From contig JAIXUC010000012.1 in the NCBI GenBank assembly GCA_027483665.1, forward strand, positions 19,799 to 83,798: a stretch of 64,000 bases of DNA, read 5' to 3'. Positions within the stretch are counted from its first letter, which is position 1. The number at the start of each line of letters is the position of its first letter. The translations under genes were made by a program, and so were the position numbers. The notes under the pieces were generated by a model. The model did no database searches, was not told the origin of the DNA, and was given only the letters and a program-made list of their open reading frames with translations. Shown here one piece after another: positions 1 to 9,543 of this stretch. The DNA comes from Comamonadaceae bacterium. GTDB taxonomy: Bacteria; Pseudomonadota; Gammaproteobacteria; Burkholderiales; Burkholderiaceae_C.

Positions 1-1
1 G

Positions 2-1651
2 CTGGCTTCCATCACCTTCCAGAACTATTTCCGTCTGTACGGCAAGCTCTCCGGCATGACCGGAACGGCAGACACCGAGGCCTATGAATTCAAGGAGATT
101 TACGGCCTGGAAACTGTCATCGTTCCGCCCAATCGCCAAAGTCGCCGAGAGGACCAACTGGACCGGGTCTACAAGACCACGCGCGAGAAGTACCAAGCCG
201 CCATTGCAGACATCCGCGAATGCCACGAACGTGGCCAGCCGGTGTTGGTGGGCACGTCGTCCATCGAGAACTCCGAGATCATCGACAAGCTGCTCGACGA
301 GGCGAAGCTGCCACACCAGGTGCTCAACGCCAAGCAGCACGCCAGAGAGGCCGATATCGTGGCCCAGGCGGGCGCGCCCAAGGCCATCACCATCGCCACC
401 AACATGGCAGGTCGCGGGACCGACATCGTGTTGGGCGGTAACGTAGAGAAAGCCATCGAGTCCCTGCTGTCAGACCCTTCTTTGAGCGAGGCCGCCCAAG
501 AGGCGCGCGCAGTTGAATTGCGGGCTCAGTGGCAAAAGGACCACGAGTCGGTCAAGTCGTTGGGTGGTCTGCGCATCATCGCCACCGAACGGCACGAGTC
601 ACGGCGCATCGACAACCAGTTGCGTGGTCGATCCGGCCGCCAGGGCGATCCGGGCTCTTCGCGCTTCTACCTGAGCTTGGACGACCCGCTCATGCGCATC
701 TTCGCGGGGGACCGCGTGCGCTCCATCATGGACCGCCTGAAGATGCCCGATGGAGAGGCTATCGAGGCCGGCATGGTGACGCGCAGCATCGAGTCTGCGC
801 AACGCAAAGTCGAGGCGCGTAACTTCGACATCCGCAAGCAATTGCTCGAGTACGACGACGTTTCCAACGACCAGCGTAAGGTCATATATCAACAGCGCAA
901 CGACATCTTGGACGCGAGCGATCTGGAAGCGCAGATCACGAGTCTGCGACAAGGTTGTTTCACAGACCTGGTGCGCCAGTACGTGCCAGAAGAGTCGGTT
1001 GAAGAGCAGTGGGAGCTCGAAGAGCTCGACCGCGTGCTTGCCGAAGAATGGCAGTTGCCACTGAACCTCAAAGCGCAGGTGGAAGCGGCCAGCGCGATCA
1101 CAGACGAAGACATCGTCGACAAGGTGGTGGCGGCCGCACACGCTTCATTCGAGGCCAAAGTGGCGCAGGTTGGCCGCGAGGCATTCATACCGTTTGAGCG
1201 CATGGTTTTGCTGCAGAGCATCGACAGCCATTGGCGCGAGCACCTCAGCGCGCTGGATTACCTGCGCCAAGGCATTCACTTGCGCGGATACGCACAAAAG
1301 CAGCCGAAGCAGGAATACAAGCGCGAAGCTTTCGAGTTGTTCGGTCAATTGCTCGACACCGTCAAAAACGACACCACGCGCGTGCTCATGACTGTGCGCG
1401 TGCAATCCGGCGAGCAGTTGGGTGAAGCCGCCTCAGAAATTGAGCAGCGCGCAGAGAACATTGCCAACCTCACCTACACCGCGCCGACCGAGACCGGTGA
1501 AGTCGAAAGCGTGGTCGACAGCGACACCGTCCGCGCCACGGGGGCCAGCGCGGCTGCGTCTTCTTCCAGCCTGCCGCGTGTGGGTCGCAACGACCCCTGC
1601 CCTTGCGGCAGTGGCAAAAAGTACAAGCAGTGCCACGGCAAACTGGGCTGA
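2..1651 (+). CDS. secA: Protein translocase ATPase SecA, C-terminal part (5' end outside window)
   Basis: SecA is the ATP-driven motor that pushes unfolded preproteins through SecYEG at the inner membrane. The frame is open from base 2 and the gene begins before the window; about 549 C-terminal residues are visible. Seen: the second helicase lobe motifs [14 protein letters not shown] and [11 protein letters not shown], the helical scaffold and wing regions, a variable linker rich in Ala and Ser, and the C-terminal zinc/SecB-binding motif with CPC, then C and H ([17 protein letters not shown]). The argJ start lies 4 bases after the stop, so the two are probably co-transcribed. Identification is certain; only the N-terminal part cannot be checked. 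Confidence 0.97.
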   Translation: MASITFQNYFRLYGKLSGMTGTADTEAYEFKEIYGLETVIVPPNRQSRREDQLDRVYKTTREKYQAAIADIRECHERGQPVLVGTSSIENSEIIDKLLDEAKLPHQVLNAKQHAREADIVAQAGAPKAITIATNMAGRGTDIVLGGNVEKAIESLLSDPSLSEAAQEARAVELRAQWQKDHESVKSLGGLRIIATERHESRRIDNQLRGRSGRQGDPGSSRFYLSLDDPLMRIFAGDRVRSIMDRLKMPDGEAIEAGMVTRSIESAQRKVEARNFDIRKQLLEYDDVSNDQRKVIYQQRNDILDASDLEAQITSLRQGCFTDLVRQYVPEESVEEQWELEELDRVLAEEWQLPLNLKAQVEAASAITDEDIVDKVVAAAHASFEAKVAQVGREAFIPFERMVLLQSIDSHWREHLSALDYLRQGIHLRGYAQKQPKQEYKREAFELFGQLLDTVKNDTTRVLMTVRVQSGEQLGEAASEIEQRAENIANLTYTAPTETGEVESVVDSDTVRATGASAAASSSSLPRVGRNDPCPCGSGKKYKQCHGKLG

Positions 1652-1655
1652 TCAG

Positions 1656-2885
1656 ATGCCCGTGAATTTTCAGCCAGCCGACCCAGCCAGCCTGCTGCCC
1701 ATCGATGGCGTGCGTTTGGGTATCGCTGAGGCCGGCATCCGCAAAGCGAATCGCAAAGACCTCACCGTTGTGTTGCTCGATGAAGGCGCCTGTGTCGGTG
1801 CGGTGTTCACGAGCAACCGGTTTTGTGCGGCTCCGGTGCAGTTGTGCCGGGAACACCTGCAGGCAGACGTGGGCACAAGAGCCTTTGTCATCAACACTGG
1901 CAACGCCAATGCAGGCACTGGTGACGATGGCTACAGCCGCGCGCTAGCGACCTGTGTGGCTCTGGCGCGGCGCCTGGACCTTTCTCCGCAGCAGGTGCTG
2001 CCCTTCTCCACAGGCGTGATCATGGAGCCCCTGCCGCTGGATCGTCTGGTGGCAGGCCTGCCTGCAGCCATCGCCGATGCCCATGCCAGCCATTGGGGCC
2101 GCGCTGCGCAAGCCATCATGACCACGGACACCGTACCCAAAGCTGCCAGCGCCACAGTGCAGTTGGGCGGGCGTGAGGTCAGCATCACCGGCATCAGCAA
2201 GGGCGCCGGCATGATCCGGCCGAACATGGCGACCATGCTGGGCTTCATGGCAACCGACGCGGCCATCGCCCCCGCCTTGCTTCAGCCCTTGGCCCAGCGC
2301 TTGGCCGATGCTTCTTTCAATCGCATCACGATCGACGGCGACACATCGACCAACGACTCCTTCGTACTCGTAGCCACGCACCGCGCAGGCAACCCTGTCG
2401 TTGATGCTTTGGACAGTCCTGATGGGCGGGCGCTGCTGGCTGCGCTTGAGCAAGTCTCACTCACGCTGGCGCACGCCATCGTGCGCGACGGCGAGGGCGC
2501 AACCAAGTTCATCACTGTGCAGGTCGAAGGTGGGCGCGATGCCGCTGAATGCCAGCTGGTGGCCTACGCCATTGCCCACTCTCCCTTGGTCAAAACCGCT
2601 TTCTTTGCCAGCGACCCCAACTTGGGGCGTATCTTGGCGGCGGTGGGCTATGCAGGCATTGCAGATCTGGACCCGTCGCGCATCAGCTTGCACTTGGATG
2701 ATGTGCGCGTGGCCGTTCATGGCGGGCGCGACCCGGCTTACCAAGAAGCGGACGGTCAGCGCGTGATGAAGCAAGCAGAGATCTTGGTGCGCGTCGGCTT
2801 AGGCCGGGGCGATGCCACCGACACGGTGTGGACCTGCGATCTGAGCCACGATTACGTCAGCATCAACGCCGACTACCGCAGCTGA
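1656..2885 (+). CDS. argJ: Bifunctional glutamate N-acetyltransferase / N-acetylglutamate synthase ArgJ
   Basis: ArgJ moves the acetyl group from N-acetylornithine to glutamate, and in bifunctional forms also uses acetyl-CoA, in arginine synthesis. The 409-residue product shows the Ornithine_acetyltransferase/ArgJ family pattern: the STGVI motif near residue 120, the SKGAGMI motif at 181-187, and the self-cleavage site MATMLGF, where Thr193 becomes the N-terminal nucleophile of the beta chain. The ATG at 1656 is chosen because it starts the family's usual N-terminus and sits directly after the secA stop; a longer upstream frame overlaps secA and is not credible. Whether it is mono- or bifunctional cannot be settled by eye. 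Confidence 0.95.
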   Translation: MPVNFQPADPASLLPIDGVRLGIAEAGIRKANRKDLTVVLLDEGACVGAVFTSNRFCAAPVQLCREHLQADVGTRAFVINTGNANAGTGDDGYSRALATCVALARRLDLSPQQVLPFSTGVIMEPLPLDRLVAGLPAAIADAHASHWGRAAQAIMTTDTVPKAASATVQLGGREVSITGISKGAGMIRPNMATMLGFMATDAAIAPALLQPLAQRLADASFNRITIDGDTSTNDSFVLVATHRAGNPVVDALDSPDGRALLAALEQVSLTLAHAIVRDGEGATKFITVQVEGGRDAAECQLVAYAIAHSPLVKTAFFASDPNLGRILAAVGYAGIADLDPSRISLHLDDVRVAVHGGRDPAYQEADGQRVMKQAEILVRVGLGRGDATDTVWTCDLSHDYVSINADYRS

Positions 2886-2908
2886 GTGCTGCGCAGTTCT
2901 ACAGCGCC

Positions 2909-3793
2909 ATGAACGAGTCTTTCGAACGTCTGCTACAACGTGCAGAGCTTTTGCTGGCTCGCATAGAAGCCGTGTTGCCGCAGCCGCTGTCCCCACCTGA
3001 CTGGGGCGCCTCGGTGGCCTTTCGCTACCGCCGTCGCCACGGCGGCCATGGCGTGCTGGAACCGGTGCGCCATGTGGCGCACATCACGCTCGATGATTTG
3101 CGCGAGATCGACGCTCAGAAGGAAAAGATAGCTCGCAACACGCTGCAGTTCGTGCAGGGCAAGCCGGCCAACAATGTGCTGCTGACGGGCGCTCGTGGGA
3201 CGGGCAAGTCTTCGCTCATCCGGGCTTGCCTGCACGCCTATGCCGACCAGGGCTTGCGGCTCATCGAGGTCGATAAAGCCGACCTGACTGATCTGCCAGA
3301 CATCGTCGATGTGGTCGAGGGCAGGCCAGAGAAGTTCATCGTGTACTGCGACGACCTGAGCTTCGAAGATGGAGAAGCGGGCTACAAAGCACTGAAGTCC
3401 ATTTTGGACGGCTCCGTGTCTTCATCCGCTGGCCGGGTGTTGATTTACGCCACCAGCAACAGGCGCCATTTGCTGCCCGAGTACATGAGCGAAAACCTCA
3501 GCTACACCCACACGCCCGATGGTGAGGTTCATCCCGGCGAAGCGGTGGAGGAAAAGATTTCCCTCTCGGAACGCTTCGGGTTGTGGGTCAGTTTTTATCC
3601 GTTCAGCCAGGACGAATACTTGGCCATCGTGGCCCAGTGGCTGCGTGCCTTTGGCGTGAACGAAGAGGCCATTGGCGCAGCGCGGCAGCAGGCTTTGCTG
3701 TGGGCTCTGGAGCGGGGTGGCTCGAGAAGCGGGCGCGTGGCACACCAGTTCGCAAGGGACTACGCAGGCCAGCATGGCTTGACGTTGATCTGA
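2909..3793 (+). CDS. DUF815-family AAA+ ATPase
   Basis: A 294-residue P-loop ATPase of the DUF815 family. Seen: Walker A GARGTGKSS at about residues 94-102, a Walker B-like stretch FIVYCDDLSFE, and a sensor-like YATSNRRHL. The family is widespread in proteobacteria and has no settled function. It starts 23 bases after argJ and is followed 6 bases later by mutT; this order is common in Comamonadaceae. The frame could be read upstream into argJ, but the ATG at 2909 gives the normal family N-terminus (MNESFERLLQRAE). No membrane segment is seen, so it is probably cytosolic. Confidence 0.85.
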   Translation: MNESFERLLQRAELLLARIEAVLPQPLSPPDWGASVAFRYRRRHGGHGVLEPVRHVAHITLDDLREIDAQKEKIARNTLQFVQGKPANNVLLTGARGTGKSSLIRACLHAYADQGLRLIEVDKADLTDLPDIVDVVEGRPEKFIVYCDDLSFEDGEAGYKALKSILDGSVSSSAGRVLIYATSNRRHLLPEYMSENLSYTHTPDGEVHPGEAVEEKISLSERFGLWVSFYPFSQDEYLAIVAQWLRAFGVNEEAIGAARQQALLWALERGGSRSGRVAHQFARDYAGQHGLTLI

Positions 3794-3799
3794 TCGACC

Positions 3800-4315
3800 G
3801 TGTCAGACAAGCCTGCTGAACAACCGTCGAGCACCAGCCAAGTTTTGGTGGCCGACCCGCTGCAATCCCGTAACGCTGAGACGCACCAGCGGCCGCTACA
3901 AGTGGCGGTGGGCGTGTTGATCGACGAGCAAGGTGCTTTCCTGTTGACCTCTCGACCCTCAGGCAAGGTCTACGCGGGCTACTGGGAGTTTCCTGGCGGC
4001 AAGATAGAAGTTGGCGAGTCGGTGGCGCAGGCACTGAGGCGTGAATTGCAGGAGGAACTGGGCATTGACATCAGCGATGTGCAGGCTTGGTACTCCGAGC
4101 GGGTGGACTATCCGCATGCCTTGGTCGATCTTCACTTTTGCAAGGTAGGCGCCTGGAGTGGGGCATTGAGCATGCGCGAAGGCCAGCAGTTCGCGTGGCA
4201 GCAATTGCCCGTATCGGTCAAGCCCGTGCTGCCTGGCACGGTTCCGGTCTTGGCACGCTTGGCCAACGAACGAGGGTTTGGGCCCGACTTTCTTGGCTCA
4301 CCAAAAGCGGTCTGA
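3800..4315 (+). CDS. mutT: Nudix hydrolase, 8-oxo-dGTP diphosphatase (MutT)
   Basis: MutT removes 8-oxo-dGTP from the nucleotide pool and so limits A:T to C:G mutations. The 171-residue product carries a full Nudix box, GX5EX7REUXEEXGU, beginning GGKIEVGES and ending RELQEELGI, preceded by the beta strands typical of MutT. The GTG at 3800 is the most upstream start and leaves 6 bases after the ATPase gene. It adds about 30 residues to the family core, so an internal GTG near 3848 or 3901 is possible. It is the last gene of the secA-argJ-ATPase-mutT run and converges on yacG. Confidence 0.88.
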   Translation: MSDKPAEQPSSTSQVLVADPLQSRNAETHQRPLQVAVGVLIDEQGAFLLTSRPSGKVYAGYWEFPGGKIEVGESVAQALRRELQEELGIDISDVQAWYSERVDYPHALVDLHFCKVGAWSGALSMREGQQFAWQQLPVSVKPVLPGTVPVLARLANERGFGPDFLGSPKAV

Positions 4316-4386
4316 GTTCAGCGCGACGCCAGACGCTGTCTGACTTGGGCACGACGCGGCTTGCTCTTCTGAGGTCCAGTTCGCTG

Positions 4387-4608
4387 TCAGCTCCGTTCTC
4401 GGCGAACACCCGGCACCGGCTCGCCACTGGCCGGTGCATCGTCTTGCAGATCTTCCGGCGAGGGGCTTGCTGGCAAGCGAAACGACTCACTGGCCCAGGC
4501 CCCGAAATCGATGCCCTTGCATCGAGCGCTGCAAAACGGGCGATACGGGTTCTCCGGCGCGTACAGGCTTTCGCCACTGCATGCAGGACACCGAACCGTT
4601 CGCGTCAT
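4387..4608 (-). CDS. yacG: DNA gyrase inhibitor YacG
   Basis: YacG is a small zinc protein that binds GyrB and inhibits gyrase in E. coli. The 73-residue product has the four-cysteine knuckle: C7-x2-C10 (CPAC) and C26-x3-C30 (CSARC), followed by the family's acidic [10 protein letters not shown] stretch. It lies 25 bases downstream of zapD on the same strand, the usual coaE-zapD-yacG order of proteobacteria, and converges on mutT. The length fits the family. Confidence 0.93.
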   Translation of the reverse strand: MTRTVRCPACSGESLYAPENPYRPFCSARCKGIDFGAWASESFRLPASPSPEDLQDDAPASGEPVPGVRRERS

Positions 4609-4633
4609 GGCTTGACGGCCTGAGCGGATTTCT

Positions 4634-5416
4634 TCATGAGCACAGCGTCAAATCAAGGGTGGCGTCTTCACCACTGGCAACGAGCCGATCATCAGGACCG
4701 AGGCGCATCAAGCGCACAGACACCATCAGCCGGTTTCCGCTGATCTCAGGGATCAGACCGCTTGCGGGCTCCAGTGCCAAGCGCAGCAGCTGATAGGTAC
4801 GCCCTTGCGGAAGATTCTGGCGAAACTGACCCAAAGCAGCGAGCACTTTGGCCGGGGTTCCTGAGTCGCGCAGCATGGACAACAAAAGCATCACTGCGTC
4901 ACTGAGCGGCTTGAGAGTGAGGAACCACCTCGTCAAATCTGCTCGACGGCTTGTCGGTTCGCGGTGCTGCCATTGGTAATAGGCAGGAAGGTCAAACTCG
5001 CAAGTCCCACCAGGAATGCCGATGCGGCTGCGGATGCCCATCAACCAATCGTTCTCTGTCAGCGCATGACCCGTGCGTCCAGACTGCGAGCTGAGCGCAG
5101 CAAAGCAAGCCTCGAGTCGACCCACCACCCCGTCGAGTACAGCCTCCGAAATAGCCGGATTGCCGCGATAACTGTTGAGCGTCTGCTTTTGTCGTTCGAG
5201 GTCTTTAAGCACCTCGGACTTCAAGTCCGCCCGCGCGCCCACGTCGATCACTTCGAACATGGTTACCAGCGCAAAGTGGTGGTCGGTCGCGCTGTCGCTG
5301 GCCATCAGCTCGGCCAGCCTGCGAAACAGATGTTCCAGCCGCAAGTAGGTGCGGATGCGCTCGTTAAAGGGGTACTCGTAGAGGATCACGGTGGCGCAGA
5401 CTATCGGTTTGATCAT
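4634..5416 (-). CDS. zapD: Cell division protein ZapD
   Basis: ZapD cross-links FtsZ filaments at the division ring. The 260-residue product begins [20 protein letters not shown] and continues with [12 protein letters not shown], the family's signature N-terminus. The ATG overlaps the coaE stop as ATGA (5413-5416), pointing to translational coupling. A longer frame upstream runs through coaE and is rejected. The C-terminus ([20 protein letters not shown]) also fits ZapD. It acts in the cytoplasm at midcell. Confidence 0.95.
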   Translation of the reverse strand: MIKPIVCATVILYEYPFNERIRTYLRLEHLFRRLAELMASDSATDHHFALVTMFEVIDVGARADLKSEVLKDLERQKQTLNSYRGNPAISEAVLDGVVGRLEACFAALSSQSGRTGHALTENDWLMGIRSRIGIPGGTCEFDLPAYYQWQHREPTSRRADLTRWFLTLKPLSDAVMLLLSMLRDSGTPAKVLAALGQFRQNLPQGRTYQLLRLALEPASGLIPEISGNRLMVSVRLMRLGPDDRLVASGEDATLDLTLCS

Positions 5417-6012
5417 AGCCCGAAGGTCTCGGCCAGGTGGGCAACATGAAGGCCCAATTCCTGCAAGCCAAGGCCGTCGTTGAAGATGACCGCATCGGCT
5501 GAAGCCCGACGTTGCGCCCTTGTGGCCTGCGCGCCGATCACCCTTCGCACAGCCGATTCTTCCCATCCGTTGCGTGCGAGCACCCGACTCACCTGCGTTT
5601 GTTCAGAGCAATCAACGACCAAGACCCGGTCTAAGAGGCTGCGCCAATGGCCGCTCTCGACCAGCAGAGGGACATCAAAAACCACACAAGCCACCCCCGC
5701 AAGACGAGCCGACTCTGCTTGCAAGGCAGCGTGCTTGCCCACCAGCGGGTGAAGGATGCCCTGCAGGTCAAGGCGCGCCTGGTCATCTTGAAACACCAGC
5801 TCGCGCATCGCTGCTCGGCTCAGCGCTCCGTCGACCGACAAAACATGGGGGCCAAAGCGCTCGGCGATCGCAGCCATGGCAGCACCTCCTTTGGCCGTGA
5901 GCTCATGGGCAATGGCATCGGTATCCACCAGCCGCGCTCCGTGTTCTTTTAGGAGAGCAGCGACTGTGCTCTTGCCGCTGCCGATACCACCGGTCAAGCC
6001 CAGGCGGAGCAT
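5413..6012 (-). CDS. coaE: Dephospho-CoA kinase CoaE
   Basis: CoaE phosphorylates the ribose 3' hydroxyl of dephospho-CoA, the last step of coenzyme A synthesis. The 199-residue product starts MLRLGLTGGIGSGKST, which contains the P-loop, followed by the DTDAIAHELT substrate motif and the VVFDVPLLVESG strand with conserved Pro-Leu-Leu-Glu. It begins 23 bases after pilD and overlaps zapD by 4 bases, so pilD-coaE-zapD-yacG is very likely one transcript. Its length is normal for the family. Confidence 0.96.
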   Translation of the reverse strand: MLRLGLTGGIGSGKSTVAALLKEHGARLVDTDAIAHELTAKGGAAMAAIAERFGPHVLSVDGALSRAAMRELVFQDDQARLDLQGILHPLVGKHAALQAESARLAGVACVVFDVPLLVESGHWRSLLDRVLVVDCSEQTQVSRVLARNGWEESAVRRVIGAQATRAQRRASADAVIFNDGLGLQELGLHVAHLAETFGL

Positions 6013-6035
6013 CGGTATCGCCTCGGGCGCGACGG

Positions 6036-6887
6036 TCAAGCCAGGCCGATGGCGCGTAGAACCGCCTGCGGGCCAAAAAGCATGACGGTGAATCCTGCCC
6101 CGGCCAAAAAAGGCCCGAACGGAACGTAGCCACCCTCTCGCAGCTGGCTGGCGAACTTCATGCCAATACCAACCACAGCACCGATAACCGACGCCATCAG
6201 GATGATGGGCACCAGAGCCTGCCAGCCAAACCAAGCGCCCAGCGCGGCCAGCAGCTTGAAATCGCCGTAGCCCATGCCTTCCTTGCCAGTGACCAATTTG
6301 AAGAGCCAGTACACCGACCACAAAGAAAGGTAACCCGCCACTGCGCCCCAAAGGGCGTTGGGCAGGCTGGTGGGCGTCCACTGCAAAGCTGCTGCGATCA
6401 GTCCAGCCCACACCAGCGGCAGGGTTAGATCGTCGGGAAGCAAAGTGGTGTCCCAGTCAATCAGTGCCGCCGACAAAAGCGTCGCCGCAAAAAAGCACCA
6501 AGCCAGTCCTTGCAAAGAGAGGCCATACCGGCTGGCCACCCAAGCGAACAAAGCAGCTGTGGCCAACTCGACCACTGGGTAGCGCCAGCCAATGGCCGCG
6601 CCACAGGCAGAGCAGCGTCCACGCAAGACCGCGTAGCTCAGCAAGGGGATGTTTTCGTACCAACGAATGACATGCCCACAAGACGGGCAACGGGAGCGCG
6701 GCACCATGATGTTGAACCGCTCCTGTTCGACTGGGTTTTGCCCCGACAGCTCGGCACATTCCGCAGCCCATTGCCGCTCCATCATTTTGGGCAAGCGGTG
6801 GATCACCACGTTGAGGAAGCTGCCCACCAATAAACCCAGAGCGGCCATGAAGGCGATGTCCAGCCCGATCATGCCGGTACTCAGCAT
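6036..6887 (-). CDS. pilD: Type IV prepilin peptidase / N-methyltransferase PilD
   Basis: PilD cuts the leader peptide of type IV pilins and pseudopilins and methylates the new N-terminus; it is an inner-membrane aspartic protease. The 283-residue product has several hydrophobic segments, the zinc tetracysteine C67-x2-C70 and C92-x2-C95 of the full-length methylating form, and the two catalytic aspartates in LIDWDTTLLPDD (D144) and GMGYGDFK (D209). The ATG at 6887 is chosen because upstream residues look non-native. In related genomes pilB, pilC and pilD are usually adjacent; here pilC is 4.3 kb away. Confidence 0.95.
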   Translation of the reverse strand: MLSTGMIGLDIAFMAALGLLVGSFLNVVIHRLPKMMERQWAAECAELSGQNPVEQERFNIMVPRSRCPSCGHVIRWYENIPLLSYAVLRGRCSACGAAIGWRYPVVELATAALFAWVASRYGLSLQGLAWCFFAATLLSAALIDWDTTLLPDDLTLPLVWAGLIAAALQWTPTSLPNALWGAVAGYLSLWSVYWLFKLVTGKEGMGYGDFKLLAALGAWFGWQALVPIILMASVIGAVVGIGMKFASQLREGGYVPFGPFLAGAGFTVMLFGPQAVLRAIGLA

Positions 6888-7085
6888 GGCTGCACCGCTG
6901 GCCCTGTCGACACCAAGACCTTGGACTTGGAGCAGGCTTGAAGGGGGCAAAGGTTGAAACAGTGCTCGGCGATCATGGCGCTGGACTATAGCGACCGCCC
7001 TTGGACACAAGTCCGACGCGGCAGCCCCAGGCGGGTTTCAAGGACGGCCAGTGGCCCTGGCTCACCGTTATCGCCGATGACCACG

Positions 7086-7129
7086 ATTGAAACTATCAAT
7101 TCGCCCCATACATAGAAGAACCCTATAGT
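7086..7129 (+). promoter_or_regulatory. OxyR-like operator and probable ahpC promoter
   Basis: Two tetranucleotide-pair motifs of LysR/OxyR type lie 41 to 84 bases before the ahpC start: ATTG-N7-CAAT at 7086-7100 and ATAG-N7-CTAT at 7112-7126. The second is an exact copy of the half-operator known for OxyR. A possible -10, TATAGT, is at 7124-7129, with a weak -35-like TTCGCC at 7100-7105, as expected for an activated promoter. The gap between the two pairs (11 bases) is not the canonical 7, so the left pair is less certain. Confidence 0.5.
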
Positions 7130-7169
7130 CACGGGTATTCCCTATTCCATCAACCTCAAGGAGTCCACT

Positions 7170-7733
7170 GTGTCCCTCATCAACAGCACCATCAAACCAT
7201 TCAAAGCGACCGCCTATCACAACGGCAAGTTCGTGGAAGTGACCGAAGCCACCCTGAAGGGCAAGTGGTCCGTGGTGTTCTTCTATCCTGCCGACTTCAC
7301 TTTTGTTTGCCCCACCGAACTCGGCGACCTGGCTGACCACTACGCCACTTTCAAATCCCTCGGTGTAGAAATCTATGGCGTGTCTACCGACACCCATTTC
7401 ACCCACAAGGCTTGGCACGACACCTCGGACACCATCTCCAAAGTCACCTACCCGCTGATCGGCGATCCCACGGGCACCATCACTCGCAACTTTGGCGTGA
7501 TGATCGAAGAAGAAGGCCTCGCCTTGCGCGGCACTTTCGTCATCAACCCCGAAGGCGAAATCAAGCTTTGTGAGGTGCACGACAACGGTATCGGCCGCGA
7601 CGCCTCTGAGCTGCTGCGCAAAGTCCAGGCAGCCCAATACGTCGCTGCTCACCCTGGTCAAGTTTGCCCCGCCAAGTGGACCCCCGGCGCTGAGACGCTG
7701 TCTCCGTCGCTGGATCTGGTTGGCAAGATCTGA
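7170..7733 (+). CDS. ahpC: Peroxiredoxin, alkyl hydroperoxide reductase subunit C
   Basis: AhpC reduces hydrogen peroxide and organic peroxides and is re-reduced by AhpF. The 187-residue product has the peroxidatic Cys47 in [10 protein letters not shown] and the resolving Cys166 in GQVCPAKW, so it is a typical 2-Cys AhpC1-type enzyme. The start is GTG at 7170, preceded by a strong AAGGAG. ahpF follows 139 bases later on the same strand. A candidate OxyR site is upstream. The ahpCF pair and the following chemoreceptor gene separate pilD from pilC. Confidence 0.97.
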   Translation: MSLINSTIKPFKATAYHNGKFVEVTEATLKGKWSVVFFYPADFTFVCPTELGDLADHYATFKSLGVEIYGVSTDTHFTHKAWHDTSDTISKVTYPLIGDPTGTITRNFGVMIEEEGLALRGTFVINPEGEIKLCEVHDNGIGRDASELLRKVQAAQYVAAHPGQVCPAKWTPGAETLSPSLDLVGKI

Positions 7734-7872
7734 CCTGACTGAACGCGGATACCGAGGCCGAGTTCGGCCTCGCCCGCGCCCCGCAGTACCGCTGACCGAT
7801 CGGGTGCCGAGTTGCCCCGCGCCCGATCCACCAACGGCACCGCCGCAACCCATTGATTTTGGAGATCACACC

Positions 7873-9480
7873 ATGTTGGAAGCGCAAATGAAGTCGCAGT
7901 TGCAGGCTTACTTGAGCAAACTGCAAAAGCCGATTCAGCTGATTGCCTCTTTGGACAAAAGCGACAAGTCATCTGAGTTGCTGGCTTTGCTTGAAGACAT
8001 TGCGGGCCTATCGCCGCTGGTCGTGCTGACCACATCTGGCGAGGACCTGCGGCGTCCATCCTTTGTTGTTGCGCCCGCCGGCGAAGAACATGGCGTGCGA
8101 TTCGCAGGCATCCCGCTGGGCCACGAGTTCACTTCCTTGGTATTGGCCTTGCTTTGGACCGGTGGGCACCCGCCCAAAGTTGAGCAGCAGCACATAGAGC
8201 AAGCGCGGGCATTGGACGCAGAACTGTCCTTCGAGGTGTACGTGTCTTTGTCCTGCCACAACTGCCCAGATGTTGTGCAGGCTTTGTCTCTGCTTGCAAT
8301 TCTCAATCCCAAGATCAAGACAACCGTCATTGACGGCGCTTTGTTCCAAGACGAGGTGAACGAGCGCCATGTGATGGCAGTGCCCATGGTGTTTCTCAAT
8401 GGGCAGGTGTTCGGCTCTGGCCGGATGTTGCTGGAGGAAATCATCGGCAAGCTCGACGCCCATGCACCGCAGCGCGACGCGCAGATGCTCAATGCGCGTG
8501 AGCCTTATGACATGTTGGTGGTCGGCGGAGGCCCTGCGGGCGCTGCTGCGGCTGTGTACGCAGCGCGCAAGGGCATCCGCGTTGGCATAGCGGCCGAGCG
8601 TTTCGGGGGCCAGACGAACGACACTTTGGCCATCGAGAACTACATCTCGGTGCTGGAAACCGATGGGCCCAAGTTTGCCGCAGCGATGGAAGCGCAAGTG
8701 CGGCAGTACGACGTGGACATCATGAACTTGCAACGCGCGACGCGCCTGGTGCCGGCCTCAGAGCCAGGCGGCTTCATTGGCATCGAGCTTTCCAACGGGG
8801 CCACCCTCCAGGCAAGAAGCGTGGTGTTGGCCACGGGTGCCCGCTGGCGAAATGTGGATGTTCCCGGCGAGCAAACTTACCGTAACCGTGGTGTTGCTTA
8901 TTGCCCGCACTGTGATGGGCCCCTGTTTAAAGGCAAGCGAGTGGCGGTGATCGGTGGCGGCAATTCTGGCGTTGAAGCTGCCATTGATTTGGCTGGCGTC
9001 GTGGCGCACGTGACGCTGCTCGAGTTTGGTGCAGAACTCAAGGCCGACGCTGTGCTGGTGACTCGGCTCAAAAGCCTCCCGAATGTGACTGTCCACGTCA
9101 ACGCGCAGACCACTGAGATCACCGGAGACGGTCAGCGTGTCAACGGTTTGCGTTTCACGGATCGCGTCACCCAAAAGCCAAATGAGCTGGCACTCGAAGG
9201 CGTGTTTGTGCAGATCGGTTTGGTACCCAACACCGAGTGGTTAAAAGAAACCGTCACCCGCAGCCGATTTGGAGAGATCGTGGTGGATGCCAAAGGCCAC
9301 ACCAATGTCGATGGAGTCTTCGCCGCCGGGGATGCGACCACCGTGCCGTACAAGCAGATCGTGATCGCTGCTGGCGAGGGCGCCAAGGCAGCACTCAGTG
9401 CATTCGACCACTTGATCCGCCAGCCTCAAGCCCAGGCTGTGCAAGGTGAAGCACGCAAAGACCTCGCGATTGCCGGCTAA
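7873..9480 (+). CDS. ahpF: Alkyl hydroperoxide reductase subunit F (NADH-dependent AhpC reductase)
   Basis: AhpF passes electrons from NADH through FAD and two disulfides to AhpC. The 535-residue product shows, in order: a tandem thioredoxin-like N-terminal domain with the C128-HN-C131 disulfide (SLSCHNCPD), an FAD-binding GGGPAG at about 218-223, the thioredoxin-reductase-type disulfide C344-PH-C347, and the NAD(H)-binding GGGNSG at about 361-366. The ATG at 7873 follows a GGAG and is the first of the standard AhpF N-terminus; a longer frame overlapping ahpC is a shadow. It ends facing the chemoreceptor gene. Confidence 0.97.
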   Translation: MLEAQMKSQLQAYLSKLQKPIQLIASLDKSDKSSELLALLEDIAGLSPLVVLTTSGEDLRRPSFVVAPAGEEHGVRFAGIPLGHEFTSLVLALLWTGGHPPKVEQQHIEQARALDAELSFEVYVSLSCHNCPDVVQALSLLAILNPKIKTTVIDGALFQDEVNERHVMAVPMVFLNGQVFGSGRMLLEEIIGKLDAHAPQRDAQMLNAREPYDMLVVGGGPAGAAAAVYAARKGIRVGIAAERFGGQTNDTLAIENYISVLETDGPKFAAAMEAQVRQYDVDIMNLQRATRLVPASEPGGFIGIELSNGATLQARSVVLATGARWRNVDVPGEQTYRNRGVAYCPHCDGPLFKGKRVAVIGGGNSGVEAAIDLAGVVAHVTLLEFGAELKADAVLVTRLKSLPNVTVHVNAQTTEITGDGQRVNGLRFTDRVTQKPNELALEGVFVQIGLVPNTEWLKETVTRSRFGEIVVDAKGHTNVDGVFAAGDATTVPYKQIVIAAGEGAKAALSAFDHLIRQPQAQAVQGEARKDLAIAG

Positions 9481-9490
9481 CCGGCCTCTC

Positions 9491-9524
9491 CATCTGATGC
9501 ATGCAGTGAAGAGGCATTCAGATG
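9491..9524. terminator. Hairpin between convergent ahpF and chemoreceptor gene
   Basis: CATCTGATGC at 9491-9500 pairs with GCATTCAGATG at 9514-9524 with one bulged base. It lies in the 63-base gap between two converging genes, where a shared terminator is expected. There is no clear T run, so the call is weak. Confidence 0.35.
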
Positions 9525-9543
9525 CTGGGGAAGCGATCTGGCC

